Source: Tubulanus polymorphus
Taxonomy: Eukaryota; Nemertea; Palaeonemertea; Tubulaniformes; Tubulanidae
Reading direction: 5' to 3'
DNA: 64,000 nt
NCBI RefSeq assembly: GCF_964204645.1
Contig: NC_134035.1
Location: 11,327,951 to 11,391,950, forward strand
Made by a program: the position numbers and the translations under genes
The notes under the pieces: generated by a model
The model's input: only the letters and a program-made list of their open reading frames with translations
The model's database searches: none
Told to the model about the DNA's origin: nothing
Shown: positions 14,042-26,182 of the stretch, piece after piece
Numbering within the stretch: the stretch's first letter is position 1
Layout: every line of letters begins with the position of its first letter

Positions 14042-16410
14042 TAGAGTTTAAAGTAAAAAAGAAATTCTCTTCAACGTACATCGATTCAGAGATGTTTAAG
14101 TTAACAAAAAGTCTATGGACTAACATGATAAATCATGGGATAAAATAAGCACCATTCGGCAAAGATTACAACAGAAGAATAGATAAAACACTAAGTCAAT
14201 TAACGATTGATTATCTTCTAAACATGTTTATCTTCTAAACATGTCCGTGTAATTCTCGAATTAAATATCAATTTTGTTCTTCGTAAAATAAGTCTCATAT
14301 CTTAAGTAGCGCACGACGATAAAGACAATAAAATCGCAACATTTTCGTTGTGTGCGAAAGGATAAAATTTCCAATCGGATAATTCACATTATTACGACGA
14401 GAATTCTCGTACGATCAGAGATCTCTTTTATGATATATTCTGTTTTTCGGGGATTGAATTCGAAACAACTGATTTTATGTTAATACGTTTATATCTAAAT
14501 TAGATGGCAGTGAAATGGCTTTGCAGATATTGTTATTCTAGTGCAGTTGCTTTTTAACCTAAAAAAGAGCATTCAAATCTAACATTACACAAATTGTTGC
14601 AGTTGATATTAGCCTAGTTTGTGTCAGTCGTTGAAAGTAATCAGATCGGGCAAATTTTAGAGGAACATGGGTTAAATTTGTCATGCTCCTGGATTAAAAG
14701 AAGTAGCACGCACTACATGCTTTACTATTGAAAACTGCATCGAAGTCAATAGTGACAGAATCAAAATTTGATATATTACAACCATTAACCTCATTAGTAC
14801 GAAACGAGGATTTACAAGTCTACGTGTTATCAACCACATGTAATAACAGTGGCTGTGGTAGGAGTAGCAGCTAATGACCAGCTTGTCATTCACTCAACTA
14901 TTTGATTAAATTGTTGCTTTGTGAAACTGGGCATAGTATCAATTGTATCTGTCTATAAAACTGGCCCCTGGGCCCATAGTCAAATGAAGTCTTGAAGCCG
15001 TTAGATCAGCTAGAGCGGATCTAGAGGTCCAGACCCTCCTTTCCTACTGAGGCTACCCCTTGACACTCTCATCCTCTCAGAAATCGCAAATTATCCGTTG
15101 TATATCTTCAAAAATATCTAACACTGAGAGTGGAACCTAGTAGTAGTGGAACCCACTAGTAGCCTATGAAAAATCAAAATGCCTCTATTTTTTTCCTGGT
15201 CCTCTAATTTGTCTAGATCCGCCCTGGATCAACTCTAGGACCAAGATGGTCTTAGACCGGTCACAGTTCGAAGCATAGATAGCGCGACTGACGCTAGGGG
15301 TTAAAATAAATGGATCTGAGTATTTCAACACTGTATCATTGGTGGCATTTATGTCGATATCAATTCACTTAATATCTCCAGGTAAATACAGGTTACAACA
15401 ATCTCATAATTAAGAGGTTTGATACGTGACATTATTTCATTCTTTGTTAATTTCAAGACTCATTTCCGATATTCGTAAACTTAATCAAGGGTTTGAAAGA
15501 GAGAGGCAACAAATAATGCATTATTCATAAATATCGGCAAAATTTAACGATGTACCAAAAAACAGCTGCTGTGTGACGGCAAGACTTTTTAAAAATATCC
15601 TTTAACCGGTAATGGAGAAAAATGTAAATAAAGCAATAATAATAATATTAATAAATAATCTCTTATTAGGTATATATCGATCCAGATCTTTGTTGTAAAA
15701 GGTTGAGACAGAGGGTAAAAGGTCGAGACACATTGTTTATCGTAGTAAGTGATGATGCTCCTTTGTGTTTAGTTTTCTGTTCCGTTGGTAGAAAGTGATG
15801 TAACGTTTTTCGATCTAATACCTGAAATATGAAACAGAAAATATCCGTTCAATTCGGAACGTTAAGAAAAGTATTCATAGGGGAATTTTTGATCAAACGT
15901 ATCGCATCATATCCAAAGATAGATTTAGATCCACCCCCTTCAAAATCCAAGTATGCCCTCCAAAAAGTCTTGGAAAAATATTTTTTGCTAAGAAATTTTA
16001 AAATAGACGAAGTACATAAGTAATATATCATCATTCATACAAATCCAAATGGACCTTATAAGGGCCAGAAAAGCCCCTTTATAACCTAAATTTTCAATTT
16101 CTTAATCGATCTCAATTTATCTAGGAACAAATCTGTTTAATGAAACTAGGCTCTCATATGTTGCATGTGCAATTTTATGAACTCATGACTGCAAAAAACT
16201 CTTTGATTTTTCAAAGTGGCTACTGTAATCATTTGACCAATGCATTTTTTATATTGAATAAGGCCTATGATATATTTTTAGAGTCTACATTTTAACTTTT
16301 CAGTTTTGGTTCGTTTCAATTAATTTCTGGAACTACCATATATTAAGAATCATTATTCACCTAGTAAAAATGAGTGATGAATCGCCATTGTTTGTCGGTT
16401 GTATTTTTCT
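14042..16410. other. Intergenic, no gene seen
   Basis: AT-rich. Two opposite-strand frames near 15829-16034 overlap each other completely and have no recognisable product. Short AT microsatellite-like runs lie at about 15630-15660. Confidence 0.5.
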
Positions 16411-17106
16411 TTACAATATACTACAACTTTTCTGATCTCTGAAAGGATTTTCTGACTGCGCGATTCCGTTAACTAACGTATCGCCGGCTGCGTTCTGTGT
16501 CATGAATTGAACCAAACTGAAAAACAACGGACAAATTTCATTCATTTTACTATAGTTGATGAGAATAGATTACTCTGACTGGAGGATGACTTAAAAACCG
16601 CCTTAAACAAATTATATGTTATTCAATCAAGGCCGGGTTTGATCGGGTCGTAGAAAATAGAACTCTTTCTATCCTAGTGATTCGGCTTACGATCAGTCTG
16701 TGATCAATTCGTCGCGGTTGTTAGTAAACCCATGTCGAAAGGTTCCCCATCGATCCATAGTACCGGCCCGGATAACAGTTAACTGGATGATCTTAAGCTA
16801 GGGCCTACTACGTTTCACCCTCAATAATCCTCAAATATGAGCCCCTGTGGATCCGACGCGATGGCCGGGTTGTAACTTAGCTTAGGATCTCAGATCTAAG
16901 CCGAGCTTAGGTTATCGAGGAATAAACAGCAATGACGATACGGAATATGACGATGAACAGATAAGTCGAGAAATGAGGAAACGAAACAGATCGAGGAGGA
17001 AAGAAACTTACTCATTTACGGCCTGAGAAACAGAAATACGTTGTAAACTGGCCTCCTGTCGGAGCTGTGAAACTTGTTTTTGAAGCGCCTGCACTTGAGA
17101 TGACAT
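16411..17106 (-). CDS. Heterotrimeric G protein gamma subunit
   Basis: Gamma subunits pair with G-beta and anchor the dimer to the membrane for GPCR signalling. Two exons, 17012-17106 and 16411-16516, join in phase 2 (donor GTAAGT, acceptor TTTTTCAG) to give 66 aa, within the usual 65-75. The N-terminal helix reads MSSQVQALQKQVSQLRQEAS then LQRISVSQAVNDLVQFM. The typical gamma features follow: SENPFRDQKSCSIL, that is the NPF motif and a C-terminal CAAX box (CSIL) whose final Leu predicts geranylgeranylation. Both exons are too short to stand out as open frames. The isoform is not clear: the middle (TQNAAGDTLVNGI) departs from vertebrate sequences. Confidence 0.9.
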
Positions 17107-18432
17107 ATTGAATCGGATTCGAGTGGCTGATCAAAGAAATTTAGACAAAGAAAGTGTTTGCAGAAGGGCGTCGGCAATTTCTCTACAAATGGCGTTTGCT
17201 TCTGCGGTAGTTACGGATACTGCCGCTCGATATGAGGGCAGCACCTGATGGGGGAATCTGAACTCGCGGCCGCTTACATCTTCGTATTCAAGACAAATCA
17301 TTCTTCAACGATACATTTGTTTATCTAAAAGAAAACATACTTTTTCTTTCAATTTCTTTGCACTTCATTTCCTTGTGTTCTTTACAGGATCTCCCAAAAT
17401 ATCTTTTAGGTATAAATTGTGAATTAAATGTGTATGGCCAAAATAGCCAGTTTTGAAGTATTGATTGTTTTAGCATTGTATTTTCAAAATCAGAAAATGG
17501 ATTTTCACATGCCCACAACAAATTTCTTCAAAACAATTACTATTTGGAGGTGAAGAAAAACTAGAAATCCCTGTAGGTCGTCAACAGTCCTGGACCCAGC
17601 CAGACCCGGCGCCCAGACTCCCACGCTTCCGCAGTTCTCGGTTCAGTGACTTTTGGCATTCGGTCGGTATAAGTGTTGTCCAAGAATAAAATGGCATTTA
17701 TGTTCATCAAATCCTTCGTTCGTTTAATTTCTATCTTGATGATTTCTGGTACCAGTTTTCAAAATGGTTCATAAAATGCCAATAAACAGTAACCTTTTAC
17801 CAAATAAAACACATAATGAAATAAAAACGTTAAATTGCGCAAATACATTTGAATAGTTGATATGATAGAATGTTTGATATACTTCATGAGATACATATTC
17901 ATAACAATCATTTGATGAATTGTCATCAAGCGTTGTTTTAGCTTCTCAAAGTCCGAGTTTTCCGACTTGGCTTATGCCTGAAGATAAGAGGTAGTAATTT
18001 TGTTGTTGGGAAATATGATAACTATGAATATAGATTGTTGACGTTGTGGTTGCAATATTTTTATTGGATGACCAAATCATGTAAAATCGGTTTGTCTATT
18101 GAAATTTCTCCCATTATATTACTTGGAAATAATTGTGAAGGTAATGTTCTTGTTGATAGTGATGCATTATCTATATTTTGTACGAACGTGCAATAGAACC
18201 GTGAACGATTAACATTTAGCGATTGACGGTTAGCGATGGCGGTGCAAGAATCCCGTACGACGATGGACGATTGGCGGTACAGGCAGGGGTTCCGTACTTT
18301 CTGGTGGTCTCTGAGTACCGCTTTGAGTACCGCTTTGAGTGCCGCTTGTGAGGTGTGGTTAGAAGGCTGGATCTACGAGCTAGCTAGTTGAGCCCGTAGG
18401 CTGGATCCACCCCTGCCATCAAAACCATGTCG
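17107..18432. other. Intergenic, no gene seen
   Basis: Contains the upstream side of the gamma-subunit gene and the 3' flank of the GPCR at 18433. A short tandem of GAGTACCGCTTT lies at about 18313-18345. No other structure was recognised. Confidence 0.5.
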
Positions 18433-19515
18433 TTAACGCTGTGATCGCCACACGCAGCAGCAAAATGCCGCGCAAAAATATTCACGAATTTCTCGTCCCA
18501 GTAAAAGATAAATGTAAAAGTTAACCGAGTAGTTACATACTTGGAACTGTGTGAACACGTCTAAAAGGAAATCTTTATCATCGGTGGAGATTGGTAGGAA
18601 TATCGGAATGGACGATGGAATCGTGAATAATCCAAACGCGAGTGAAACTGTTAAAAGCATTATTGTAGTGCGCTTAGATTTTGTATTTTTCCTTTCAGAC
18701 GAAACCATTTTTGAACTTCTCAATAACTGGACTATGATAACAAAATTCGATGTGATTATCAGAGTTAAAGGTACGATGTAAATGTATACGACAATTGTAA
18801 TAAACAGTATGAATTGATGAGCTAATTCGGAGTAACATGTGAAAAACTGGTCAGAAAAGTATATCGACGCACTAGGAAGAAGATATAGGATCAAAGCATT
18901 CACTCCGATGATGATCAGTATAACAAATCTTGCGAATTTCGGTGTACAAATCAAACGAGATGTGAACGGGAAGAGAACAACTGCCGCACGTTCTAGAGAT
19001 ATTGCTACTATCAACCACGAACTATTCATTGCTGCGAATGTCATTAAAATCTCGTAGATTTGGCAACCTATTAGTGATCGGATCGCAAATATAGGACCAG
19101 TTGCTACGTGCAAGAGAACAAACTGTAAGACGGGCATCAAAGATAGATTTATGCAGAACACAAAATCATTGACTGACAACATGATAAGGTAGTTAGCGTA
19201 TGATAATCCCCGGAATCTGCGACTTATCATTATCAGGAAAGTAGCTGAATTTCCAAATGTTCCTGACAGGAACAGAATTACCAGAATAACCAATGACAGC
19301 GTAAGGTAGCTACCAGACTTGTTTGCCAAAGACATAAGAACGATATAACTGTTGTAAGTTAGACCAATCTGCGTCTGAGAAGAATTCATGATCAACAACG
19401 AAGAACAATTGCGCGGTGAATGGGTGCTAATGGCCGACTCACTGTCTCCAGACGTATTGAACAATTCATTTAATGGTTTGAATGAAATCCATATTAATAA
19501 AGTTTCATTTATCAT
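18433..19515 (-). CDS. Orphan rhodopsin-like (class A) GPCR, intronless
   Basis: 360-aa seven-helix receptor of the plasma membrane; the ligand is unknown. An extracellular N-terminus of about 68 residues has several N-glycosylation sequons (NET, NTS, NCS, NSS, NKS). TM1 follows with the class A motif GN (SGTFGNSATFLI), then TM2 (LSVNDFVFCINL), TM3 with the bridging Cys (GCQIYE), an ECL2 Cys (FTCYSE) and TM7 (VCNYSVNFYIYLLLGREIRE). The DRY motif is ERA (LERAAVVLF), CWxP in TM6 is FTIP and NPxxY is reduced to NFYIY, so activation switches are altered. A single exon and this style of TM7 resemble large invertebrate peptide-receptor-like orphan families. The ATG at 19515 is the first; an internal Met about 43 residues later is an alternative start. 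Opposite-strand frames across it are shadows. Confidence 0.88.
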   Translation of the reverse strand: MINETLLIWISFKPLNELFNTSGDSESAISTHSPRNCSSLLIMNSSQTQIGLTYNSYIVLMSLANKSGSYLTLSLVILVILFLSGTFGNSATFLIMISRRFRGLSYANYLIMLSVNDFVFCINLSLMPVLQFVLLHVATGPIFAIRSLIGCQIYEILMTFAAMNSSWLIVAISLERAAVVLFPFTSRLICTPKFARFVILIIIGVNALILYLLPSASIYFSDQFFTCYSELAHQFILFITIVVYIYIVPLTLIITSNFVIIVQLLRSSKMVSSERKNTKSKRTTIMLLTVSLAFGLFTIPSSIPIFLPISTDDKDFLLDVFTQFQVCNYSVNFYIYLLLGREIREYFCAAFCCCVWRSQR

Positions 19516-21256
19516 TAGCTGTCATTCATCATTTGTAATAGATCAAATCTCATTTCAACTAACAATAGTTGTAGACACGTTTAAGAAAACTAACACCATT
19601 GTTTATTGACATTTGTGCAAGTTTATCTATTACCAGGTACATAAGGCGCAAAAAAATTGAAAATAATTTCTGGAAGTCGAAAGGTAGCAGCAACTTACTG
19701 TCTTGTGTAGAATTTTATCTGCAGTCAGTCGTGTCGCACAGTTCAAATGTTTCGCAAGTTAAAAACAGTTCAGTCAAAATATATTAAACTTGCTTGAATT
19801 CAAGAAATTCCAAATTAAAAGTAGTTTATTTCAGTGACGATATATTACTAGTAAAAAAGAGTTATATTCAGTTTAATTTTGAAAATGCTACGAATAAAAA
19901 GTTTATTAATTTCATTAATTCTAAGAATTTATTTAAGGATTTAACAGCGGCTGAGTTCAAATTGCACGATTCATATTTCACTGAAAAGCCACTGTTTAGG
20001 CCAATGATGAAAATAGCAGGTTTTCAAAACAAAGCGGCGAAGTTCAGTTGCTCGGGTAAACTAGTGAGGTGAGGCGTCCATTGCCGAACCTCGAGTAATC
20101 AGACTGAATCCAAAGCTAGTCAGGTCCCAGATAGCAAAACATGGCTTATCCGGGTCCAGAAGTTACTGAGGCGAAAGTAAGGCTTAGGCGTTAGGCAAAG
20201 TGACCAAGTCATTTGACCGCAGCTGGTCCGTGCTACGATTTTGGCCCATCTCGACGCAAATGGCGACCCATTCAAGCACTTGGAGACTCCATTTGCATAA
20301 GTTGCTTATTGCAAAACAGATATACTTTATCGCAATATGAGGGATAACGATGATTCACTGATGATTTTCGGGCCGATCTCTTGCCCGGGTTTATGACCAG
20401 CGGATGCTGTGGCAAGCGATGAGAAAGCGTAAAATTGATTAATAAACTGCATTTGAATTTCAATTGAATAGCCATATATTTATGAATTGAATTGATCTGA
20501 AGGTCGTGTGGGTATTCAATTAAATTGAATTTTATTGTAGAAAATTACACTGGTTGACAAAAAGGTCGATGTTAGATCCTATAACTGACAAAAGGTTACC
20601 CTTAACAAACTGTGGCATTTATCGAGTAATTAAACGAGACTTATTTGTAAGTTGAAGTGTGGTTGTTGCTGTAATTTAAGGTCAATCGAAGTTTGAATGT
20701 AATTGTCATTGTGAAGTAGTAAGTAGTCTAGTATACACTTTGGTTGGGGCGGGGATACCCCTCCAGTCCACTCCAGCACAGTCCAGGATTTGACTTGGAT
20801 TATTTCATTTTCAAAAGCTGTGGTTGGGTTTGCAGCCATGGGGCTACTCGTAGTTAGTTATAATCCTAGTTAGTTACCTAATCATTGGTGGTAAGCTATT
20901 TTAATGGGATGGGCTCGTGGTTTGTGGTTAATTTCTGATCGTGAAACTGAACTGGCACTGGCACAGACCGGTTACTGACCACATTAATTAATTGCGTGGG
21001 GTGAAAACCACCACAATGCCTGAGAATGCGTAGCTATGCTAGCCTAGCAGCCATAATCTGGGTTGTCCCCTGATTTACGTGCTTTAATGAACTTAACGCA
21101 CAAATTTTTTTAACTATAGGATATAGAAGATTTTGGAATGGTCGTCTGAGCCTTTAAAGAATTCGAAGAATGAACAAATGAAATGTGGATGAAAATCTTC
21201 ATTTCGGAATGAATTGATAGCATTGAAATCGTCGAGAGCGAAACAAAGAAGTGACG
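19516..21256. other. Intergenic, no gene seen
   Basis: Holds the upstream flank of the orphan GPCR and of the glycosyltransferase. A few frames of 60-90 aa have no recognisable content. No repeat family was identified. Confidence 0.5.
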
Positions 21257-22417
21257 ATGTTGTATCGCAGCAATTTCGACAAACATTTTTCTAAAGTTGT
21301 CACCGCCAGAAAATTGTTTATTCGCCTAATTTTCTGTCTGTGCGTGGTCGGCGTATTGATGATATTACGAACGTCTTACCACTGGATCGCCGTGGGCGAC
21401 GTCGACGATCGATTGATGGATAAAATCTTGCGAACCGATTTGAAAACGTGCGCGAAGAACTGTTTTCCACGAATGAACATCGATGAATCGTTCCCGAAAT
21501 TCCCGTGTCTGACGGGAATCCCGCCGTCGGTGAATCGTACGAGTTTAGTAATCGTCGTCGCGAGTCAAGCGCATTTAAAACACGAACGCGATCTGACGCG
21601 CGCGATCTGGACGCGACGTCGAGCGTACGACATCGACGTGAAATTCGTACTCGGTAAAACGCGGTTGACGACGTCGCGACGCGAGTCGTTGCTACGCGAG
21701 ATGAACGACAATAACGACATCATCGTCGGCGACTTCGACGACACGTATCGTAACCTGACGCTGAAAACGATCTTCGCGATACGTTGGGTCGTTGCGAACT
21801 GTCGCCGCGCGAAATACGTGATGAAAACCGACCACGACGTCGCTGTTAACATTGACAACTTGATGACGATGCTCGCGCTCGACGCTCCGTCCGGGATCGT
21901 CGGCGACTGTTTCGGCCCGTTTGCGCCGATACGCCGACCCGATGACAAGTGGTACACGCCGATGTCCGAATATTCGCTGTCGTATTTTCCGAAGTATTGC
22001 TCGGGTATCGGTTACGTGGTATCGATGAATGCGGCGCGGGCGCTCGTGCGGCTGTCACCGGTCGTGCGTCCGCTCGCGATGGAAGACGTCTACGTCGGTT
22101 TATTACTGTCGAAACTCGGCGTCGAGAAACGACGCGTGCGCGGGTTCGATCGAGTTCGCTCGTGGGCGCCGCAGAGCGACGAATATTTCTGCGATTGCGT
22201 CATCGCTGGACATGAATATACGTTCTCGGAAAGAGAGACGAACGGTCGAGCCGTTCTCGGTAAACGTTGCGTAATGCGCGGCCGATTTCATTGTTTCCTA
22301 CTGATATTAAGAGCGCGTTACGTATTAACCTGTCTCGCAATTATAGCGTCTTTTATTTTAATTAGATGTTTGGTAGTTTTCATGAGATTCGCTATTTATC
22401 GTTATTTCAAGCGTTAG
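21257..22417 (+). CDS. GT31 family beta-1,3-glycosyltransferase, intronless
   Basis: Likely Golgi type II enzyme adding Gal or GlcNAc/GalNAc in beta-1,3 linkage from a UDP-sugar. 386 aa from ATG 21257 (a GTG just upstream is not a plausible start). A short cytoplasmic tail precedes a signal anchor (LFIRLIFCLCVVGVLMIL). GT31 blocks in order are LVIVVASQAHLKHERDLTRA, IVGDFDDTYRNLTLKT, the metal-binding DxD region YVMKTDHDVAVN (DHD instead of the usual DDD), KYCSGIGYVVSMNAARAL and MEDVYVGLLLSKLGV. An unusual second hydrophobic stretch (YVLTCLAIIASFILIRCLVV) ends the protein. Coding GC is clearly above the flanks. The acceptor cannot be predicted. Confidence 0.92.
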   Translation: MLYRSNFDKHFSKVVTARKLFIRLIFCLCVVGVLMILRTSYHWIAVGDVDDRLMDKILRTDLKTCAKNCFPRMNIDESFPKFPCLTGIPPSVNRTSLVIVVASQAHLKHERDLTRAIWTRRRAYDIDVKFVLGKTRLTTSRRESLLREMNDNNDIIVGDFDDTYRNLTLKTIFAIRWVVANCRRAKYVMKTDHDVAVNIDNLMTMLALDAPSGIVGDCFGPFAPIRRPDDKWYTPMSEYSLSYFPKYCSGIGYVVSMNAARALVRLSPVVRPLAMEDVYVGLLLSKLGVEKRRVRGFDRVRSWAPQSDEYFCDCVIAGHEYTFSERETNGRAVLGKRCVMRGRFHCFLLILRARYVLTCLAIIASFILIRCLVVFMRFAIYRYFKR

Positions 22418-22517
22418 CTCCCAGAAAACTTTAGAATTTTATCGCCCCGGAGGCATTCCGAGCGTTTTTGGGGATGTTGAATTTAATTTACCACTCATCA
22501 ATCCAAAATACTTCGAA

Positions 22518-22523
22518 AATAAA
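22518..22523 (+). terminator. Poly(A) signal of the GT31 gene
   Basis: AATAAA about 100 bp after the stop codon on the coding strand. Confidence 0.55.
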
Positions 22524-24804
22524 TCTGCTCTGGCGTTTGATGTCTCGAAAGCAAAAAATCATTCTTGAAAAATCCGAAAGTACCGCTCAAGTGGTAACGG
22601 CGGTAGGCTGGATCAGCACCCGGTAATCTTTGACTGATTTTATAGACTGGTAATATCTTAAACCCAGGGGTTAACTCAATTGAGTTAACCGCAGGTTTGA
22701 GATTATTCCAGTCTATGAAACCTGCCCATGGTGTTTGAAACTGTGTTTAGATATGTTCAGATCATCTGATAGTAATCCTAATATTACCGGTTATTTAATT
22801 GGTCCTAAATGATCCAAATCATGTGGGCTTCATTGTATGTACAGTTGACCTAGCATAATTCAATTCAATTTTTAAAGTGCTTTTGATCATAAAATAGGTA
22901 TAATTCTTCTAGCCTGACCATTGATGAAGCACTCCATCAATGATGAAAGATGACGTAGAACCCATCGCCATGAACAAAATGTTTTCCAGTATTCCTGAAG
23001 GTAACTGTTAGGATATTTACTTTAATGAACTTTAGCCCAAGGAAAACTTTCGATGTCTTTGAATTCAAATCTAGATTTCTGGGATAAACTGATGAAATTC
23101 TTGAGTGATGATATAAGCAGGTTTTACGTATACGGCAGTAATTAGAAATGATAATCAGTATTAGTTAGCACAACGTAGGGCTAGCGTAATGAGATTAATG
23201 ATAATAGGTGTGATCGATGCAGCCGGATTGAACCCTCTCAGGCATACATACCATTCTCTCAATTATTGATGGTCATGGCTCTACCAGTGTTCAGTGTTCA
23301 TACTGAAATGGTGAAAGGCTGAATGAGGGTGTTCCAGACTGCAGATATGTGGTATTTGAAAGAAATCAAAATACACACATAGGTGTCTTAAGAAGGGCTA
23401 TTCTTTGTCTCGCCAAAGAATGAATGGAAAATGTCTCAAATGTCTAATATTGTCTTATCATGAATGGAAACTGTTTTTAGAACACTTTCACATGTGTTCA
23501 ATGATTTTAGTTTGTATATTTACAATGCATATTGTATCTAGATAAGCGTTTGTTGTTTTATTTCTCAAAAAAATTATACTGTACATTCCACTGTTAAAAA
23601 TTCCATTTGACGATGAATAAAATAGATAGAGTCAACCAAATCGTTTTAGTCGAACCAGCTTAAGGAGCTTTCTAATTGGTTCTCGGGCTTCCGTGAGACC
23701 CCTTGTACTGTGTCTGTCCGTCTTCAACTACTTCGTTAAAAGTGGGTCGATCTTGATAACAATGTTAGTTTGGGGGGCCTAGTCGTGAAGTGCAAAGAAT
23801 GGGCGTCCCAAGTGGGCTAAAAACGATAATCTGTTAATTCAGTGTGTTATTTTATATACATTAAAATAACGAAAACCAGGCGGCTACGTAAATTCGGAGG
23901 GGAGCTGTTGGAAAACAAGTAATTTATTTTATGGCCTTGTTTAAGTTCCACAACTTTTGTTAAGCTGGCTACTGGGGCGTGTGCAACCCGGCAGTAGAAC
24001 CTTCTATAAGCTTTCAATGTAAATACAATGGAGATACACAATTGCGGTTTTTCAGAGTTGTTGATATCATTCGCACGCGCTATTGAGCAAAATTGGAATA
24101 CTTCACCGACTGACCACCGGTGTGTAAAACCATAGCTCGCAGGCGGGGCCTGACACAAAAGGTTTTTGACCCCAGTATCCTAGGTACTATGTATAAAAAT
24201 AACCACCAGACTGAAACATCCATGCTGGGCTAACCCAACAGACAAGAGAGCTACAAAAAATATGTTAACTTTTGCAGCAAGAAATAAAAAAAAGAAACTT
24301 TTATACAGAATTGAACTAAGTTAAGTTTGCACGAAATCGTTTCAACCCAAAAACTAATCATTCTACGCTTTACGCCAATATACAGGATAACGTCCTATCT
24401 CCGCTAATACTTGCATGCAATGAATGGGAATATTTCGTAACTTTCATGATAATTTTACAAAATAAACAGATGAAGGCTTTCTAATAAAACCACATATGAC
24501 AAATACGGCATCTAGTAGGGCTGGCATATTATAGTACGGGACTTAGTTTTGTTCAACTTACGAGCATGAATAGACCCCACGATCATTCGACTATGACCAT
24601 GTGAAATCTGAATGAATCATGCGATTCATATACCTTCCACAGCCCCAAATCTCCAATAATTTTACCACCTAATTTGCCAACCAACCTCCTTGCAGAATGA
24701 ATATATTTCCAGGGTCGGTTTTGGGTTTTTAATGAGATTGTAAACTAGGCATACTTTCAATATTTTGGAAACTAATGTTCATATTCATAAACATGTCTTT
24801 TTAA
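22524..24804. other. Intergenic, no gene seen
   Basis: A palindromic MITE-like element lies at about 22632-22728 (TTTATAGACTGGTAATATC inverted as GATTATTCCAGTCTATGAAA), with the same style as one at 44271-44380. A block at 23640-23830 shares wording with 38870-38930 (GTGGGCTAAAAACG and GTGAGCTAAAAACG). A minus-strand frame at 23847-24158 has no recognisable product. Confidence 0.5.
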
Positions 24805-25080
24805 TCAGATGTATTTGCCTTTATCCATCGCTTCCTCAAAGGATTTCTTCACAAGATTCTGATAAAATGGCCACCCTGTCATTGATGTAGACTTCGGGTG
24901 CTCATTTTTATGGGACTGTTTGAGTTTGATCTTGACGTGAACAAATCTACGCAGTGTCATTTGAACTTCTAGACATCTCCTGAGATGTTTTACTCTCTCA
25001 TTCGACCACACCCTATAAAGTCTAGCAATTGAAATTCGATTTGCATAGATCTGCCCTCGTGGTGTGAGCTTCAAGCCCAA
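24805..25080 (-). CDS. Hypothetical 91-aa ORF
   Basis: Basic protein-like frame (about one third Lys/Arg in the middle) ending GWPFYQNLVKKSFEEAMDKG. Not recognised. The composition is more protein-like than neighbouring frames, but there is no supporting splice structure or homologue. It may be a single exon, a transposon remnant or chance. Confidence 0.2.
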   Translation of the reverse strand: MGLKLTPRGQIYANRISIARLYRVWSNERVKHLRRCLEVQMTLRRFVHVKIKLKQSHKNEHPKSTSMTGWPFYQNLVKKSFEEAMDKGKYI

Positions 25081-25969
25081 GCTACTTCATCGGTTTTAGT
25101 GGTTAATTGTTAAGCATCCATAAAGTTATATCCTCGTACTTTCGATATTTCCTTTTCGATTTTGTTTATGTTGCTAATTCTTCATTTCTCGTCAAGGCTT
25201 TTGAATTGCAGTTGAATATTGTATTGTAATGGTGGATACATGGGTGGGCCTACCTTTCCTTTGCTTTACATTTTCCATTGTACGGTCCTAAGGAGCTAAC
25301 TGTTTCTAACATTTATTACCCGAAGATTCAGTGTTTCGCTGCTATCTTTCAGTGGGCCAACGAGTTGTTGTTTGTGAAATCTGCTAAAATCTACTGTTCG
25401 GATAATATCATTTAATTATCTAGCTATACCGCTGAATGAATCCAATATGGTTTATTATCTTAGGATACTACAAGACACGAACGACGTAATCTAAGCAAGA
25501 TAAGTAAACGGTAGGCCTTTACAAATACGGGCAGAGTATATTAATCGATTAGTTTATGTATTCGCCACAGTATTTAGGGGCAGCACTAGACGATTGATAT
25601 TTGACAGAGCTGTGGCATGTGAGCAGGAAATTCAACCGCGATTCTTTTATCTAACCCTCACAATTAGATATTAGTCAATAACCCTAGGTATTAAATCTAA
25701 TTTCATTAAAAATAAACGATAAAACATCGATCAAAACGGGTTTTCAAATGACGTGGACTGAAAATAAATTCCGTTCAATAAAATATATACATTTGGGTTT
25801 GCATTTGATCGTAGACTTCGGGCGGAATTTCTCCACAATCGTTCATTCGAGTACTAGTCTTTGACACGATCAGATGGCGTTCTCTCGAGCTCTTCAGCTT
25901 TTGCTGTTTTTCCTGGCGGTTTTGTGGCGCGGTGTTTTTCGGAGTGGTGGCGTGGCGCCGGTGGCGGTG

Positions 25970-26035
25970 GATGGAGTTATGTGTGCGGTGGATGGAGTTA
26001 TGTGTGCGGTGGATGGAGTTGTGTGCGCGGTGTGT
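25970..26035. repeat. Short tandem repeat, about 20-bp unit
   Basis: Three and a half near-identical copies of GTGCGGTGGATGGAGTTATG. Overlapping plus-strand frames here read as repeats of AVDGVMC and are not considered genes. Confidence 0.85.
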
Positions 26036-26182
26036 GCAAGAGGAGTGAATGGAGTTTATATGTGTCGTATGAATGTGTGGTATATTTTATATCTTATTTT
26101 TTTCATTATTTTTCTATATTATTTTTGTTTTTTCATTTTTTTTTCTTTCATTTCATTCGTCCCTCGCCCCCGCCCTCTCAAT

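Noticed and set aside
18551-19609. Plus-strand ORFs over the rhodopsin-like GPCR
   Set aside because: They are antisense to an intact receptor with all seven helices, so are shadows.
21565-22291. Several antisense and out-of-frame ORFs over the GT31 gene
   Set aside because: They are Arg/Ser-rich shadows caused by the GC-rich coding sequence and have no protein features.
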